A stretch of 64,000 nucleotides of DNA from QZLE01 sp033852135 (GTDB taxonomy: Bacteria; Pseudomonadota; Gammaproteobacteria; QZLD01). Every line of letters starts with the position of its first letter. The first letter of the stretch is position 1. This document shows, piece by piece, positions 46,419 to 55,867 of this stretch. The position numbers and the translations under genes are program-made. The notes under the pieces are model-generated. The model did not search any database, was not told the origin of the DNA, and was given only the letters and a program-made list of their open reading frames with translations. Where the stretch lies: positions 1-64,000 of the forward strand of contig JAWSVB010000008.1 in NCBI GenBank assembly GCA_033852135.1, read 5' to 3'.

Positions 46419-48932
46419 ATGATTCAATTAAAACTTAAAGGGAAGTTGTTAACAGCTTTTCTTATTATGGGAATAATACCACTACTAGCTCTTGGTGTTA
46501 TAGCAGGCTTAATCGCCAAATCATCTCTTGAAAAACAGGCTTTTGATCTTTTAGGTGCTCAAAGAGATATTAAAGCTGAACAGATCGAAACATATTTCGT
46601 TGAAAGAGTATCTCATACAAAAGCACTAGCTAACAATCCTCATACTTTTCAAGCATTAATGGAGATGTTCTTCGAGTTTCAAATTGAAGGTGGTATGGAG
46701 AGCGGTGCATTTAAGGGGTTGTCAAATGAAGAGTATGATGCTCCAGAATCGTATAAAGCAGTACATGATAGGTATATAGGGGTATTTAAAGAGTATTTAG
46801 ATCTATATGGATACCATGACATTATAATGATGTCAGCTGATACTGGTGATGTATTTTTCACTGTTACCAAAGAATCCGACTTTGGCCAAAGAGTCAGCTC
46901 GATTGAATCTTCGCTTCGAGATGTATGGAGTGTCGCTGCAAAAGAGGGAAGAATCTCAATATCTGACACTAAACCATATGAATTTGCAGGTGGAGTGCCA
47001 GCTCAGTTTGTAGCAGCACCAATTCGTGAGAGAGGTGAAATTGCAGGTGTAATTGCGCTTAAAATTTCAATTGATGCGATAAATACCATTATGAATGAAC
47101 GCTCAGGAATGGGTGAGACAGGTGAATCATATCTTATAGGGGCAGACCTTCTAATGCGATCTGACTCATATAATGATAAGGAGGCAAGATCAGTGGTTGC
47201 TTCTTTCGCGGATAAAGAAAATGGTGTTGTAAATACTTTGTCATCAAAGGAAATATTTGCTGGTAAAAGTGGTCAAAAAGTCACCCTTAATTATTCTGGC
47301 AAATCAGTTTTATCTGCTTATAAACCGATAAATATCGAAGGAATTGCCTGGGGCATCATTTCAGAAATTGAAGAACATGAATCACTAGCACCCGTTACTT
47401 CTCTTATTTATTGGATTGCAATTGTTGTATTGATAGCTATCGTTGCAATATTTGTTGTTTCTCTACTTATCTCTGCAGGGATAACTAAACCAATCGCTGC
47501 TTTAGTTGAAGTGATGAGAGATATCCGCAATAACTCTGATTTTACTAAAAGAGTAGATATTAAATCAAAGGATGAAGTTGGTGATGCAGCACGAGTATTT
47601 AATGGTCTATTAGAATCACTTGAGGAAGCTTTTGATCAAGTTGCACAGGTAGTTCAATCGATATCCATTGGGGATTTTTCATCAAGAGTCCAGATAAATG
47701 CATCAGGAAGTATATTAGATTTAAAACAGGGTGTTAATAACACCGCAGAAAGTATAAATACTACTTTTAAAACTTTAAATGATGTTATGACATCTTTGTC
47801 TCAAGCAAACTATGATAAAAAAATCGATGTGTCAGGTCTTGATGGTGAATATTATAAAGCTGTTGAGACAGGTATATTGTCAATGCAAAGTGCTGGGCGT
47901 GCTATTTCTGCTATAAACCATGTAATGCTTAGTGTATCAAATGGAGAATTTAACCAAAGGGTTGAAGCGGATCTACCAGGTGATCTATCGACTTTAAAAG
48001 ATAATATTAATGCTTCTCTTCATGTTGTAGAAAAAGGTATTGAAGATATTAAACGCATAGCATTATCTTTATCAAATGGTGACTTAAATCAGAGGATAAG
48101 TTCAAATCACCCTGGTCAGTTTGGTGTTCTTAAGCAGTCATTGAATGATTCTATGGATAACATTTCATCTGTAATTAAAAATATCACTAAGGCGTCAGAT
48201 ATTGTTTCCAGCTCATCTAATGAGATAGCTGCTGGTAATTCTGACATGTCCAAAAGAACAGAAGAACAAGCTTCATCCCTTGAACAAACAGCATCTAGCA
48301 TTGAAGAGTTGACCGGTACAGTTGAGCAAAATGCTGAAAATGCAGGGCAAGCAAATCAACTTGCAAAAAATGCTGCTGTAACAGCTGGTGAAGGTGGTTC
48401 TATAGTTAATAACGCAATATCTGCTATGGATGAGATAACATCCAGTAGTAATAAAATTGTCGATATTATCGGCGTTATCGATGAAATTGCCTTTCAAACT
48501 AATTTATTAGCATTAAATGCTTCTGTTGAGGCTGCTCGAGCAGGTGAACAAGGAAGAGGTTTTGCCGTTGTTGCTACTGAAGTAAGAAATTTAGCGCAAA
48601 GAAGTGCAACAGCTGCTAAAGAGATAAAGTTGTTAATTCAAGATAGTGTTGAAAAAGTAGAAGTTGGGTCAAAGCTAGTTGATAAGTCAGGTCAAACTTT
48701 AGATGAAATTGTTGATGTAGTTAAAAAAGTTGGTGATATGATTTCAGAAATTGCAGCGGCAAGCCAAGAGCAAACAGCTGGTATCGCTCAGATTAATCAG
48801 GCTATAACAAATATGGATGATATTACGCAACGCAATGCTGCACTCGCTGAAGAAGCTTCTGCAAATAGTGAACACTTAAATTCCCAAGCTTTAAAAATGA
48901 AACAGCAGGTACAATTTTTCAGTATTGATTAA
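46419..48932 (+). CDS. Methyl-accepting chemotaxis protein 2 (Cache-like sensor, multi-HAMP)
   Basis: An 837-residue receptor. Membrane helices lie at about residues 9-31 and 328-350. The periplasmic part between them looks like a double Cache domain (FFEFQIEGGMESGAFKG, YLDLYGYHDIIMMSADTG, then TGESYLIGADLLMRSDS and LSAYKPINIEGIAWGI), the usual small-molecule sensor. The cytoplasmic part has several HAMP-like units and the standard signalling hairpin. It ends right after QQVQFFSID with no docking tail. The start at ATG 46419 is favoured over GTG 46374 because GGAG lies five bases before it. Confidence 0.92.
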   Translation: MIQLKLKGKLLTAFLIMGIIPLLALGVIAGLIAKSSLEKQAFDLLGAQRDIKAEQIETYFVERVSHTKALANNPHTFQALMEMFFEFQIEGGMESGAFKGLSNEEYDAPESYKAVHDRYIGVFKEYLDLYGYHDIIMMSADTGDVFFTVTKESDFGQRVSSIESSLRDVWSVAAKEGRISISDTKPYEFAGGVPAQFVAAPIRERGEIAGVIALKISIDAINTIMNERSGMGETGESYLIGADLLMRSDSYNDKEARSVVASFADKENGVVNTLSSKEIFAGKSGQKVTLNYSGKSVLSAYKPINIEGIAWGIISEIEEHESLAPVTSLIYWIAIVVLIAIVAIFVVSLLISAGITKPIAALVEVMRDIRNNSDFTKRVDIKSKDEVGDAARVFNGLLESLEEAFDQVAQVVQSISIGDFSSRVQINASGSILDLKQGVNNTAESINTTFKTLNDVMTSLSQANYDKKIDVSGLDGEYYKAVETGILSMQSAGRAISAINHVMLSVSNGEFNQRVEADLPGDLSTLKDNINASLHVVEKGIEDIKRIALSLSNGDLNQRISSNHPGQFGVLKQSLNDSMDNISSVIKNITKASDIVSSSSNEIAAGNSDMSKRTEEQASSLEQTASSIEELTGTVEQNAENAGQANQLAKNAAVTAGEGGSIVNNAISAMDEITSSSNKIVDIIGVIDEIAFQTNLLALNASVEAARAGEQGRGFAVVATEVRNLAQRSATAAKEIKLLIQDSVEKVEVGSKLVDKSGQTLDEIVDVVKKVGDMISEIAAASQEQTAGIAQINQAITNMDDITQRNAALAEEASANSEHLNSQALKMKQQVQFFSID

Positions 48933-49005
48933 TAAGATAACCCCAAGAAATAAGTGGCTTATTGAACTTATATAAAACTTGCAATGGATATTATGGAGAG
49001 CAGTG

Positions 49006-51477
49006 ATGATATGGAACAACATTAATGTCGGTAATAAAATTTTTATCGGTATAGGTAGCGTTATTACGCTACTTATCATTGTTGGTATTTTCTCATTTTT
49101 TGGTGTTAAAGATGTTGTTTCCAATGGTAAGGAAGTTGCCTATGGTAATCAATTAGCACGGATGGTGACAGAAAAAGAGATTGATCATCTAAACTGGTCA
49201 GCTTCACTTAATAAATTTTTAACTGATTCATCCATTTCAGAACTAACAGTTCAAAAGAACCATAGGTTTTGTGCTTTTGGTAAATGGTTATATGGCGATG
49301 ATAGAACTCTTGCAGAATCTAAGATCCCTGAGCTCAAAGATGCGTTTAAGAGTATTGAACAACCACATAATTTGCTTCATGAATCATCCAAAAAAATTGA
49401 AAAAATTTTTAAGAGAGCAGATAAAAAGCTACCTGAAGTATTCGCAAAGTTAGAACTCGCACATATTTCATGGGCGGAGTCTGTTTTACGCCAAATATCT
49501 TCAAGGCAGCAGGAGCTAAAAGTACAACTTGATGACCATCTATGTGGTTTAGGAAAATTTATTTACGGAGATGAAGGGAAAAAAATATCCGTTTCCTATC
49601 CAAAACTTGGAGAACTGATTGAAAGATTGAAGGGACCGCATCAAAGACTGCACAAGTCAGCAGAAGAAATTACTCAGCTTATGTCTGAATCTAAATTTGA
49701 CCAAGCCCTATCATTCTATTACACAACAACTCTTTCACAGTTAAAGGAAGTACGTAGTATTTTCGCTTCAATGTCAGAAATAGCAAATAATAATATTAAA
49801 CTGGAAAACAAGGCAATTCAGATATACCAAAATGAAACCATGGTCCACCTTGGTGAAGTTAGAAAAGGGCTGGATGAAATCAAACGGATAACTTCAGAGA
49901 ATGTATTATCTGAAGCAGAGATGATTGCCGCTGGTAATAAAACTCAACTCTACGTACTAGTTATAAGCTTGATAGCACTTATTGTAGGAATTGTTTTAGC
50001 ATACCTTATTTCAAGGGCAATTACTGGCCCAATTAGTAAACTGATGAGCTCAATTCTTACTGTAGAAAAAACGGCAAATTTTGAAATGCGTTGCGGACTT
50101 GAGTCAACAGATGAAATTGGGAAGGTTGGAAGGGCGTTTGATAGTCTAATAAAATCGATGCAGGACGTAATAACATCAGCAAATCAATCTCTTGTAAAGG
50201 TTTCAGAAGGTGATTTTTCAACGAAGATTGAAGTTGACGCTGTTGGAGATTTAAACTCACTAAAATGTGGAATCAATTCAACTATCGATAACATCAAACA
50301 AACCTTTACTAGTCTAAATGCTGTTATGGTAGCCCTATCTCAAGCTGATTATGAACGTAAAATTCAGGATTCTAACTTAGATGGGGAGTATAGAACCTGT
50401 TTAGAATCTGGTATCGATGCAATGAATGAATCAGGTAAGGCAATAAAAGCAATAAATAGTGTAATGGGAACTGTAGCTAATGGAGAATTCGATAAACGCA
50501 TTGATATTGATTTACCAGGGGATCTGCAAATATTAAAAGATAGTATCAATCAATCCTTGCAAGTTGTTGAAAACGGAATTGAGGATATTACTAAAATTAC
50601 AGTTTCACTTTCACAGGGTGATTTAACTCAACGTGTAGAGGCTGATCACCCAGGGCAATTTGGTATTTTGAAAACAGCTCTTAACTCCACAATGGGCAAT
50701 GTTGGTGGAGTAATAAGTAGTATATCTCAAGCGGCTGGAGTTGTATCTTCAGCTTCAAATGAAATAGCTGATGGCAATACTGACATGTCAAAACGAACTG
50801 AAGAGCAAGCATCTTCACTAGAAGAGACCGCATCTAGCATGGAAGAATTGACCAGCACAGTTAAACAAAATGCAGAAAATGCTGGGCAAGCAAATCAACT
50901 TGCAAAAAATGCTGCTGTAACAGCAGGTGAGGGTGGTTTAATTGTTAGCAATGCTATAACAGCCATGGATGAGATTACTTCAAGTAGTGACAAAATTGTA
51001 GACATCATCGGTGTTATAGATGAAATTGCCTTTCAAACAAATTTATTAGCATTAAATGCTTCAGTAGAAGCTGCAAGAGCTGGTGAACAAGGTCGTGGGT
51101 TTGCGGTAGTTGCAACTGAAGTTAGAAATTTAGCACAAAGAAGTGCCACAGCAGCTAAAGAGATCAAAGAGTTAATACAAGATAGTGTAGAAAAAGTTAA
51201 GGTAGGCTCTGAATTGGTCGATAAATCAGGTCAGACTTTAGATGAGATTGTAGATGTAGTTAAAAAAGTTGGTGATATGATTTCGGAAATTGCAGCAGCA
51301 ACTCAGGAACAAACAGCGGGTATTGCTCAAATCAATCAAGCGATAACCAATATGGATGATATTACGCAACGTAATGCGGCCCTAGCGGAAGAAGCTTCAG
51401 CTAATAGTGAAAATTTAAGCGCGCAGGCAAATAAAATGAACCAGCAAGTTCAGTTTTTTAACCTTGGCAAAAACTAA
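49006..51477 (+). CDS. Methyl-accepting chemotaxis protein 3 (double CZB-like sensor), tail cut by a stop
   Basis: An 823-residue receptor with membrane helices at about residues 10-30 and 316-335. Its periplasmic region holds two CZB-like zinc-binding units, each with a His near a Trp (IDHLNWS; LAHISWA), a Cys-x-x-Gly-Lys segment (FCAFGKWLYGDD; LCGLGKFIYGDE) and an HxxxH pair (PHNLLH; PHQRLH). CZB units normally sense zinc or oxidants. The cytoplasmic half is multi-HAMP plus signalling hairpin. The TAA at 51475-51477 is followed in the same frame by 74 more codons ending in DDEWEEF. I choose ATG 49006 because GGAGAG lies just upstream. Confidence 0.9.
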   Translation: MIWNNINVGNKIFIGIGSVITLLIIVGIFSFFGVKDVVSNGKEVAYGNQLARMVTEKEIDHLNWSASLNKFLTDSSISELTVQKNHRFCAFGKWLYGDDRTLAESKIPELKDAFKSIEQPHNLLHESSKKIEKIFKRADKKLPEVFAKLELAHISWAESVLRQISSRQQELKVQLDDHLCGLGKFIYGDEGKKISVSYPKLGELIERLKGPHQRLHKSAEEITQLMSESKFDQALSFYYTTTLSQLKEVRSIFASMSEIANNNIKLENKAIQIYQNETMVHLGEVRKGLDEIKRITSENVLSEAEMIAAGNKTQLYVLVISLIALIVGIVLAYLISRAITGPISKLMSSILTVEKTANFEMRCGLESTDEIGKVGRAFDSLIKSMQDVITSANQSLVKVSEGDFSTKIEVDAVGDLNSLKCGINSTIDNIKQTFTSLNAVMVALSQADYERKIQDSNLDGEYRTCLESGIDAMNESGKAIKAINSVMGTVANGEFDKRIDIDLPGDLQILKDSINQSLQVVENGIEDITKITVSLSQGDLTQRVEADHPGQFGILKTALNSTMGNVGGVISSISQAAGVVSSASNEIADGNTDMSKRTEEQASSLEETASSMEELTSTVKQNAENAGQANQLAKNAAVTAGEGGLIVSNAITAMDEITSSSDKIVDIIGVIDEIAFQTNLLALNASVEAARAGEQGRGFAVVATEVRNLAQRSATAAKEIKELIQDSVEKVKVGSELVDKSGQTLDEIVDVVKKVGDMISEIAAATQEQTAGIAQINQAITNMDDITQRNAALAEEASANSENLSAQANKMNQQVQFFNLGKN

Positions 51478-51702
51478 TCTCCAGCCTTTTTGAATAAAAA
51501 TGCAAAAGATAATATTGAAATTAGTAAAACAAGTGAAATACTTGAAAGGGCTAACTCTAAGGTCGAGAAATTTCAAGAAATTGAAGAAAGGATTGAAATT
51601 GCTGCTATTAAACCTGCCAAACATACACCGCTAAATGATGAAGATTTTAAAGCCCAGGCTAGTTCAAATAGCCATTTAGATGATGAGTGGGAAGAGTTTT
51701 AG
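51478..51702 (+). pseudogene. In-frame orphaned C-terminal tail of chemoreceptor 3
   Basis: The frame of the receptor before it stays open for 74 codons after its TAA and ends with LDDEWEEF, nearly the same end as receptor 1 (SDEWEEF). The stretch is Lys/Glu-rich like other receptor tails and has no convincing start or ribosome site of its own (TTG 51490 has none). It is best read as a tail separated from its receptor by a nonsense change, by a sequencing error, or by a stop that is sometimes read through. Confidence 0.75.
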
Positions 51703-51827
51703 ATGAAATAAGAAATATTCAGTTAAACGTACCGTAATCCTTTGTTTCGTTTTGTGCATTTTTGAAATAAGAAACTAGAATTCAAAGAGCTAATGTTACA
51801 TTTGGATCTCATGTTAGGAGAGTTGTC

Positions 51828-54251
51828 ATGTCAAAGCTTATATCATTATTTAAAAACTTTAAAATATCAATCAAGCTTGGGATTGGGTTTGGCGTTGTAT
51901 TGATGTTGACATGCTTAGTAGCAATTCTGGGCTATAAACAAATAAATATGTTGGGTGGAAGAATTTTCAAAATTGATAGTTCCAGTAATATTATTAACTC
52001 ATCTAACATGGCTAGAATAAATGCGCTTTACTATATTTGGAAAGTTGATGATAAGTATGCAGATGGGGTAGACCAAAACCTTCAGAATCTAATAAATAAG
52101 GCAGAAGAGGTTAAACCGAAATTTACCTCAAAAGATGACCAGAAGAATATTAATGCGATTATTAAGTCTGCTTCTAATTATAAGCGTAATTTTGCTACTA
52201 ACTATGTAAAAGCCCGTACAGAAGAGTCTGAAAATATATTTAATCTCTATGAGGTTAGTAATAGCATTGAGAAACTAATAGCAAGAGTTCTAAATGACCA
52301 GCAATCTGATTATCAAAATTTAGTATCTAACAACTCAAGTGCTGAGAAGATTCAGGATAAAGTTCAAAAAATTATAGATGGCAACCTCGTAGCCAAAAAC
52401 TTTATAGCTGCCAAAAGTAACTCAGCTTTTTTCTTTTATTCCAGTAAAAAAGAGTATTTTGAATCTGCATTAAAAGAGGTACAAACAGCAAGAAGTATGC
52501 TTGTGCAATTGCGCGATCGATACAATAATCCTGCGCATATAGGCGCAGCTAAGGAGCTATTTTCACTACTTGAAAAATATAAGGTTGGGTTACAAAAGGT
52601 CATGGATGCCAGAGTGGGTGGTAATAACACTGTAAAAGAGCTTGCTGGCGATGGTGTTATTGTACAAAAAGCAGTAGAAACAATATTAAATGGGCAGCTC
52701 ACAAAAACACAAGAGCGTTTAGTTATCTCTAAAAACACAATGATCTGGGGAGCAGTAATAATTGTTCTAATTGGTTTGGCTTTTGCAATATTTATCACCC
52801 GTGGAATAGTGCAACCCATTAAAATGTTTTCAAATAAAATGGCGAAAGTAAGGGAAGATAATGATTTCTCTGAAAGAGCAGATGTCTTGTCAAAAGATGA
52901 AATTGGACAGGCTGCAGCGGCTTTTAATGGTTTAATTGAGTCTGTTCAAGCAGCAATATCAGATGCTATTGAAGTTGTCAGTAACATTGCTGCTGGCAGT
53001 TTTGAACGTAAAGTTATAGTAGATGTAAAAGGTGACCTTGATAATCTTAAGCAAGGAATCAACTATAGCGTTGATAACATGAAAGAGACAATGGACGCAT
53101 TAAATACTATTATGCAATCGATGGCTCAAGGTGAATTTAGCAAACGTATTGATGTTGATTTAAAAGGTGAGTACAAAAAGAGTGCAGATACAGCTATAGA
53201 GTCTATGGAGGCATTAGATAATGCAATCTTATCTATTAATAGTGTAATGGCTTCAGTTGCTCAAGCAGATCTATCGAAAAGAATAGAAATTGCACTACTT
53301 GGAGATTTAGGAAAGCTTAAACAAAATATCAATCAATCTCTTGATGCTGTATCTAATGCTATTGATGATATAACTAGATTAACAGTAGCTCTTTCTGATG
53401 GGAATTTAAAAGAAAGAATTATTAAAGATCACCCAGGGCAGTTTGGAATATTAAAAAATGCTCTTAATCAAACAATGGATAATGTATCCGAAGTAGTAAA
53501 TAACATAGCTACTTCTGCGGATATCGTCTCTTCTGCTTCTAATGAGATTGCTGATGGTAATTCAGATATGTCAAAGCGTACTGAAGAGCAAGCTTCATCG
53601 CTTGAAGAAACGGCTTCAAGTATGGAACAGCTAACAAGTACGGTTAAGCAAAATGCAGAGAACGCCAGTCAGGCAAATCAGATAGCGGTTAGGGCGCGCC
53701 AAACTGCTAACCACGGTGGTTCTATCGTAAATCAAGCTGTACAAGCTATGGAAGAGATTAATGCCAGTAGTAATAAAATTGCAGACATTATTGGCGTTAT
53801 TGATGAAATCGCTTTTCAAACTAATCTATTGGCCCTAAATGCTTCGGTAGAAGCTGCAAGAGCAGGTGAGCAGGGTCGTGGTTTTGCTGTTGTCGCAACT
53901 GAAGTTAGAAATCTTGCTCAACGCAGTGCAACAGCAGCTAAAGAGATTAAAGAGTTAATACAAGATAGCGTTTCGAAGGTTAAAGCTGGTTCAGATCTTG
54001 TTGAACAATCAGGTGAGACATTGGGAGACATAGTTTCCGGGGTGAAAAAAGTTGGTGATATGATTGCTGAAATTGCCGCGGCAAGTCATGAGCAAACTGC
54101 CGGGATAGGGCAGGTTAACCAAGCTTTATCTAGTATGGATGATATAACTCAAATGAATGCTGCTTTAGCAGAAGAAGCCTCAGCTAACAGTGAAAACTTA
54201 AGTAATCAGGCGCAAAATATGAGCGAACAAGTACGCTTTTTTAATTTATAA
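51828..54251 (+). CDS. Methyl-accepting chemotaxis protein 4 (HBM-like sensor, multi-HAMP)
   Basis: An 807-residue receptor closest to receptor 1 in its sensor: KISIKLGIGFGVVLMLTCLV opens both in similar form, and the helical periplasmic part (about 33-302) again looks like an HBM domain. Membrane helices lie at about 14-33 and 304-322. Four or so HAMP-like units follow (GEFSKRIDVDLKGEY, ADLSKRIEIALLGDL, GNLKERIIKDHPGQF), then the invariant signalling tip. It ends at VRFFNL with no docking tail. A small difference is DITQMNAALAEE where the others have DITQRNAALAEE. The start follows AGGAGAG. Confidence 0.93.
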   Translation: MSKLISLFKNFKISIKLGIGFGVVLMLTCLVAILGYKQINMLGGRIFKIDSSSNIINSSNMARINALYYIWKVDDKYADGVDQNLQNLINKAEEVKPKFTSKDDQKNINAIIKSASNYKRNFATNYVKARTEESENIFNLYEVSNSIEKLIARVLNDQQSDYQNLVSNNSSAEKIQDKVQKIIDGNLVAKNFIAAKSNSAFFFYSSKKEYFESALKEVQTARSMLVQLRDRYNNPAHIGAAKELFSLLEKYKVGLQKVMDARVGGNNTVKELAGDGVIVQKAVETILNGQLTKTQERLVISKNTMIWGAVIIVLIGLAFAIFITRGIVQPIKMFSNKMAKVREDNDFSERADVLSKDEIGQAAAAFNGLIESVQAAISDAIEVVSNIAAGSFERKVIVDVKGDLDNLKQGINYSVDNMKETMDALNTIMQSMAQGEFSKRIDVDLKGEYKKSADTAIESMEALDNAILSINSVMASVAQADLSKRIEIALLGDLGKLKQNINQSLDAVSNAIDDITRLTVALSDGNLKERIIKDHPGQFGILKNALNQTMDNVSEVVNNIATSADIVSSASNEIADGNSDMSKRTEEQASSLEETASSMEQLTSTVKQNAENASQANQIAVRARQTANHGGSIVNQAVQAMEEINASSNKIADIIGVIDEIAFQTNLLALNASVEAARAGEQGRGFAVVATEVRNLAQRSATAAKEIKELIQDSVSKVKAGSDLVEQSGETLGDIVSGVKKVGDMIAEIAAASHEQTAGIGQVNQALSSMDDITQMNAALAEEASANSENLSNQAQNMSEQVRFFNL

Positions 54252-54262
54252 ATGAGGCGTTA

Positions 54263-54284
54263 TAGCCCTGTTTGAGCAGGGCTA
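54263..54284 (+). terminator. Terminator of the chemoreceptor operon
   Basis: Stem TAGCCCTG / CAGGGCTA around TTTGAG, 12 bp past the last receptor's stop, followed by an AT-rich stretch. It marks the end of the chemotaxis cluster. Confidence 0.65.
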
Positions 54285-54346
54285 AATTAAACTTTACGGC
54301 TATATAATTTATTAAAAAAACAACTTAATTGCACACATGTAAAAAG

Positions 54347-55429
54347 TTAGTCATTTCTTTTTTGATAATGAGGGCTGTCACCCCACTCATTAAATCCAAT
54401 AGTTTCACCTACAGATTTAACTCTATTACCTAAGCATGCTTTGCACATAGTTGAGTTCTCATCCATGCATGGCTTGTCATCATATAACTGATATTTTTCA
54501 CGATACTTTGTATCAGTTACATTAGGCATAATTATGTTGGCACCAGCTTGAAGCCCCATTTCGCGACCTGAGTGATTTAAGGCTTGTAACGCAGTGGTTG
54601 ATGCGATATTTACATCTTTAAGATATATTCTTACAGCTGCTATCATCTTGAGAGCAAGCTCTAGCTGTTTTTCTTTTATATCAGCAAAATTAGCGATGCT
54701 TTCAGCCATTGGTGTTTCGTGGTGAGGGATAAATGGTCCCATACCGATCATATCTATATCTCTATCCTTGAAGAAAATAATGTCATTGGCTAAGTCTTCA
54801 ATAGTTTGCCCTGGTAAACCAATCATCACACCTGTTCCAGTCTGATATCCTAGCTTCTTTAGTGTTTCAATACATTCTGTTCTGGCATTGTATGAGTGAT
54901 CTTCAGGGTGGATAGTTTGGTATAGAGATGGATTTGTAGTTTCTATCCGAAGTAAATATCTGTGCCCACCAGCAGCATACCAGCGCGATAATGTTTCCTC
55001 TGATTGTTCACCAAGTGATAAAGTTATTCCAAGCTTATTATTAGTTTCTTTTTTTATAACAGTTAAAAGATCCTCAATAAAGTCGGTGAAATTGCTGTCA
55101 CTTCTTTCACCACTTTGTAGAACAATAGACCCATAGCCAGCTTCATATGCCCATTTAGCAGCAGTTATGACCTCTTCTCTTTCCATGGTAAAGCGATCAA
55201 TTGATGTGTTACTTTTGCGGATACCGCAATAAAAGCAATCTTTTGAGCATAAGTTACTGAATTCAATAATCCCTCTAAAGTAAACTTTATTGCCGACGTT
55301 TTTGGATTTTACGTCGTAAGCTTTTTTGTATAGCAACTCTATGTCGCTTTTATCCTCAAGAGAAAGGAAATCAATCAAATCAGACTTAGTGATGTGGTCT
55401 TTATTTAGTTGCTGGATTAACTTGCTCAT
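54347..55429 (-). CDS. HydE-like radical SAM protein ([FeFe]-hydrogenase maturase type)
   Basis: A 360-residue radical SAM enzyme. The cluster motif is CSKDCFYCGIRKSN inside FRGIIEFSNLCS, very much the HydE form. GYGSIVLQSGERSD, LGITLSLGEQSEE, YLLRIETTNPSLYQ and MIGLPGQTIEDLAND also match HydE. The C-terminal MDENSTMCKACLGNRVKSVG holds the cysteines of the extra cluster seen in some HydE. HydE works with HydF and HydG to build the H-cluster of [FeFe]-hydrogenase, but neither they nor a hydrogenase is in the window. BioB- or PylB-like roles are the alternatives. The start ATG 55429 lies after a GTAC-rich palindrome. Confidence 0.85.
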   Translation of the reverse strand: MSKLIQQLNKDHITKSDLIDFLSLEDKSDIELLYKKAYDVKSKNVGNKVYFRGIIEFSNLCSKDCFYCGIRKSNTSIDRFTMEREEVITAAKWAYEAGYGSIVLQSGERSDSNFTDFIEDLLTVIKKETNNKLGITLSLGEQSEETLSRWYAAGGHRYLLRIETTNPSLYQTIHPEDHSYNARTECIETLKKLGYQTGTGVMIGLPGQTIEDLANDIIFFKDRDIDMIGMGPFIPHHETPMAESIANFADIKEKQLELALKMIAAVRIYLKDVNIASTTALQALNHSGREMGLQAGANIIMPNVTDTKYREKYQLYDDKPCMDENSTMCKACLGNRVKSVGETIGFNEWGDSPHYQKRND

Positions 55430-55867
55430 AGCCGTACCGTACGTGATTTAAGTGTGTATTGATAATACCAGATAATAGCTAATTTAAACTATTTGATAAG
55501 TTAAAATGGCAAGGGTTAACAGTTTTTTATCCATTTAAAATTTAATAGATACTGTAAATTGCATATTTCATGCATATTCTGACTCTAACAAGGGTAAATA
55601 TACTATTTAGTCTCTTAATTGCTTTGTAATCTCATTTGGTATACATTTGATTTTGCGTTATTAATATATCTTAAAGGTAGGCTATAACTATTTTAGGCTT
55701 TACTTATAAAGCTCAGTTGATATAATTGGCGCAACATTTAACTACTAGGGTTTGGGAGAGCTTGTATATTGTTAGTGCAGCTGCAAGGTTGTATTTCAAT
55801 CACAGTTAACCCTTTAGTTATTCGGACAAATCGGAGCTGCATTCCTAAGTACTAATAAGTGGTAGGC
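55430..55867. promoter_or_regulatory. Gene-free region with candidate promoter
   Basis: About 430 bp between the divergent HydE-like gene and the next gene. TATAAT at 55721-55726 with TTTACT at 55699-55704 (16-bp spacer) is a plausible sigma-70 promoter for the plus-strand gene. A short palindrome TGCAGCTGCA lies near 55778. Near the left end GTACCGTACGT, beside the HydE-like start, is also partly palindromic. Confidence 0.4.

Noticed and set aside
51490..51702. An independent 70-residue gene starting at TTG 51490
   Set aside because: There is no ribosome-binding site, the frame is that of the receptor just upstream, and the product is a receptor tail. It is better treated as a separated tail.
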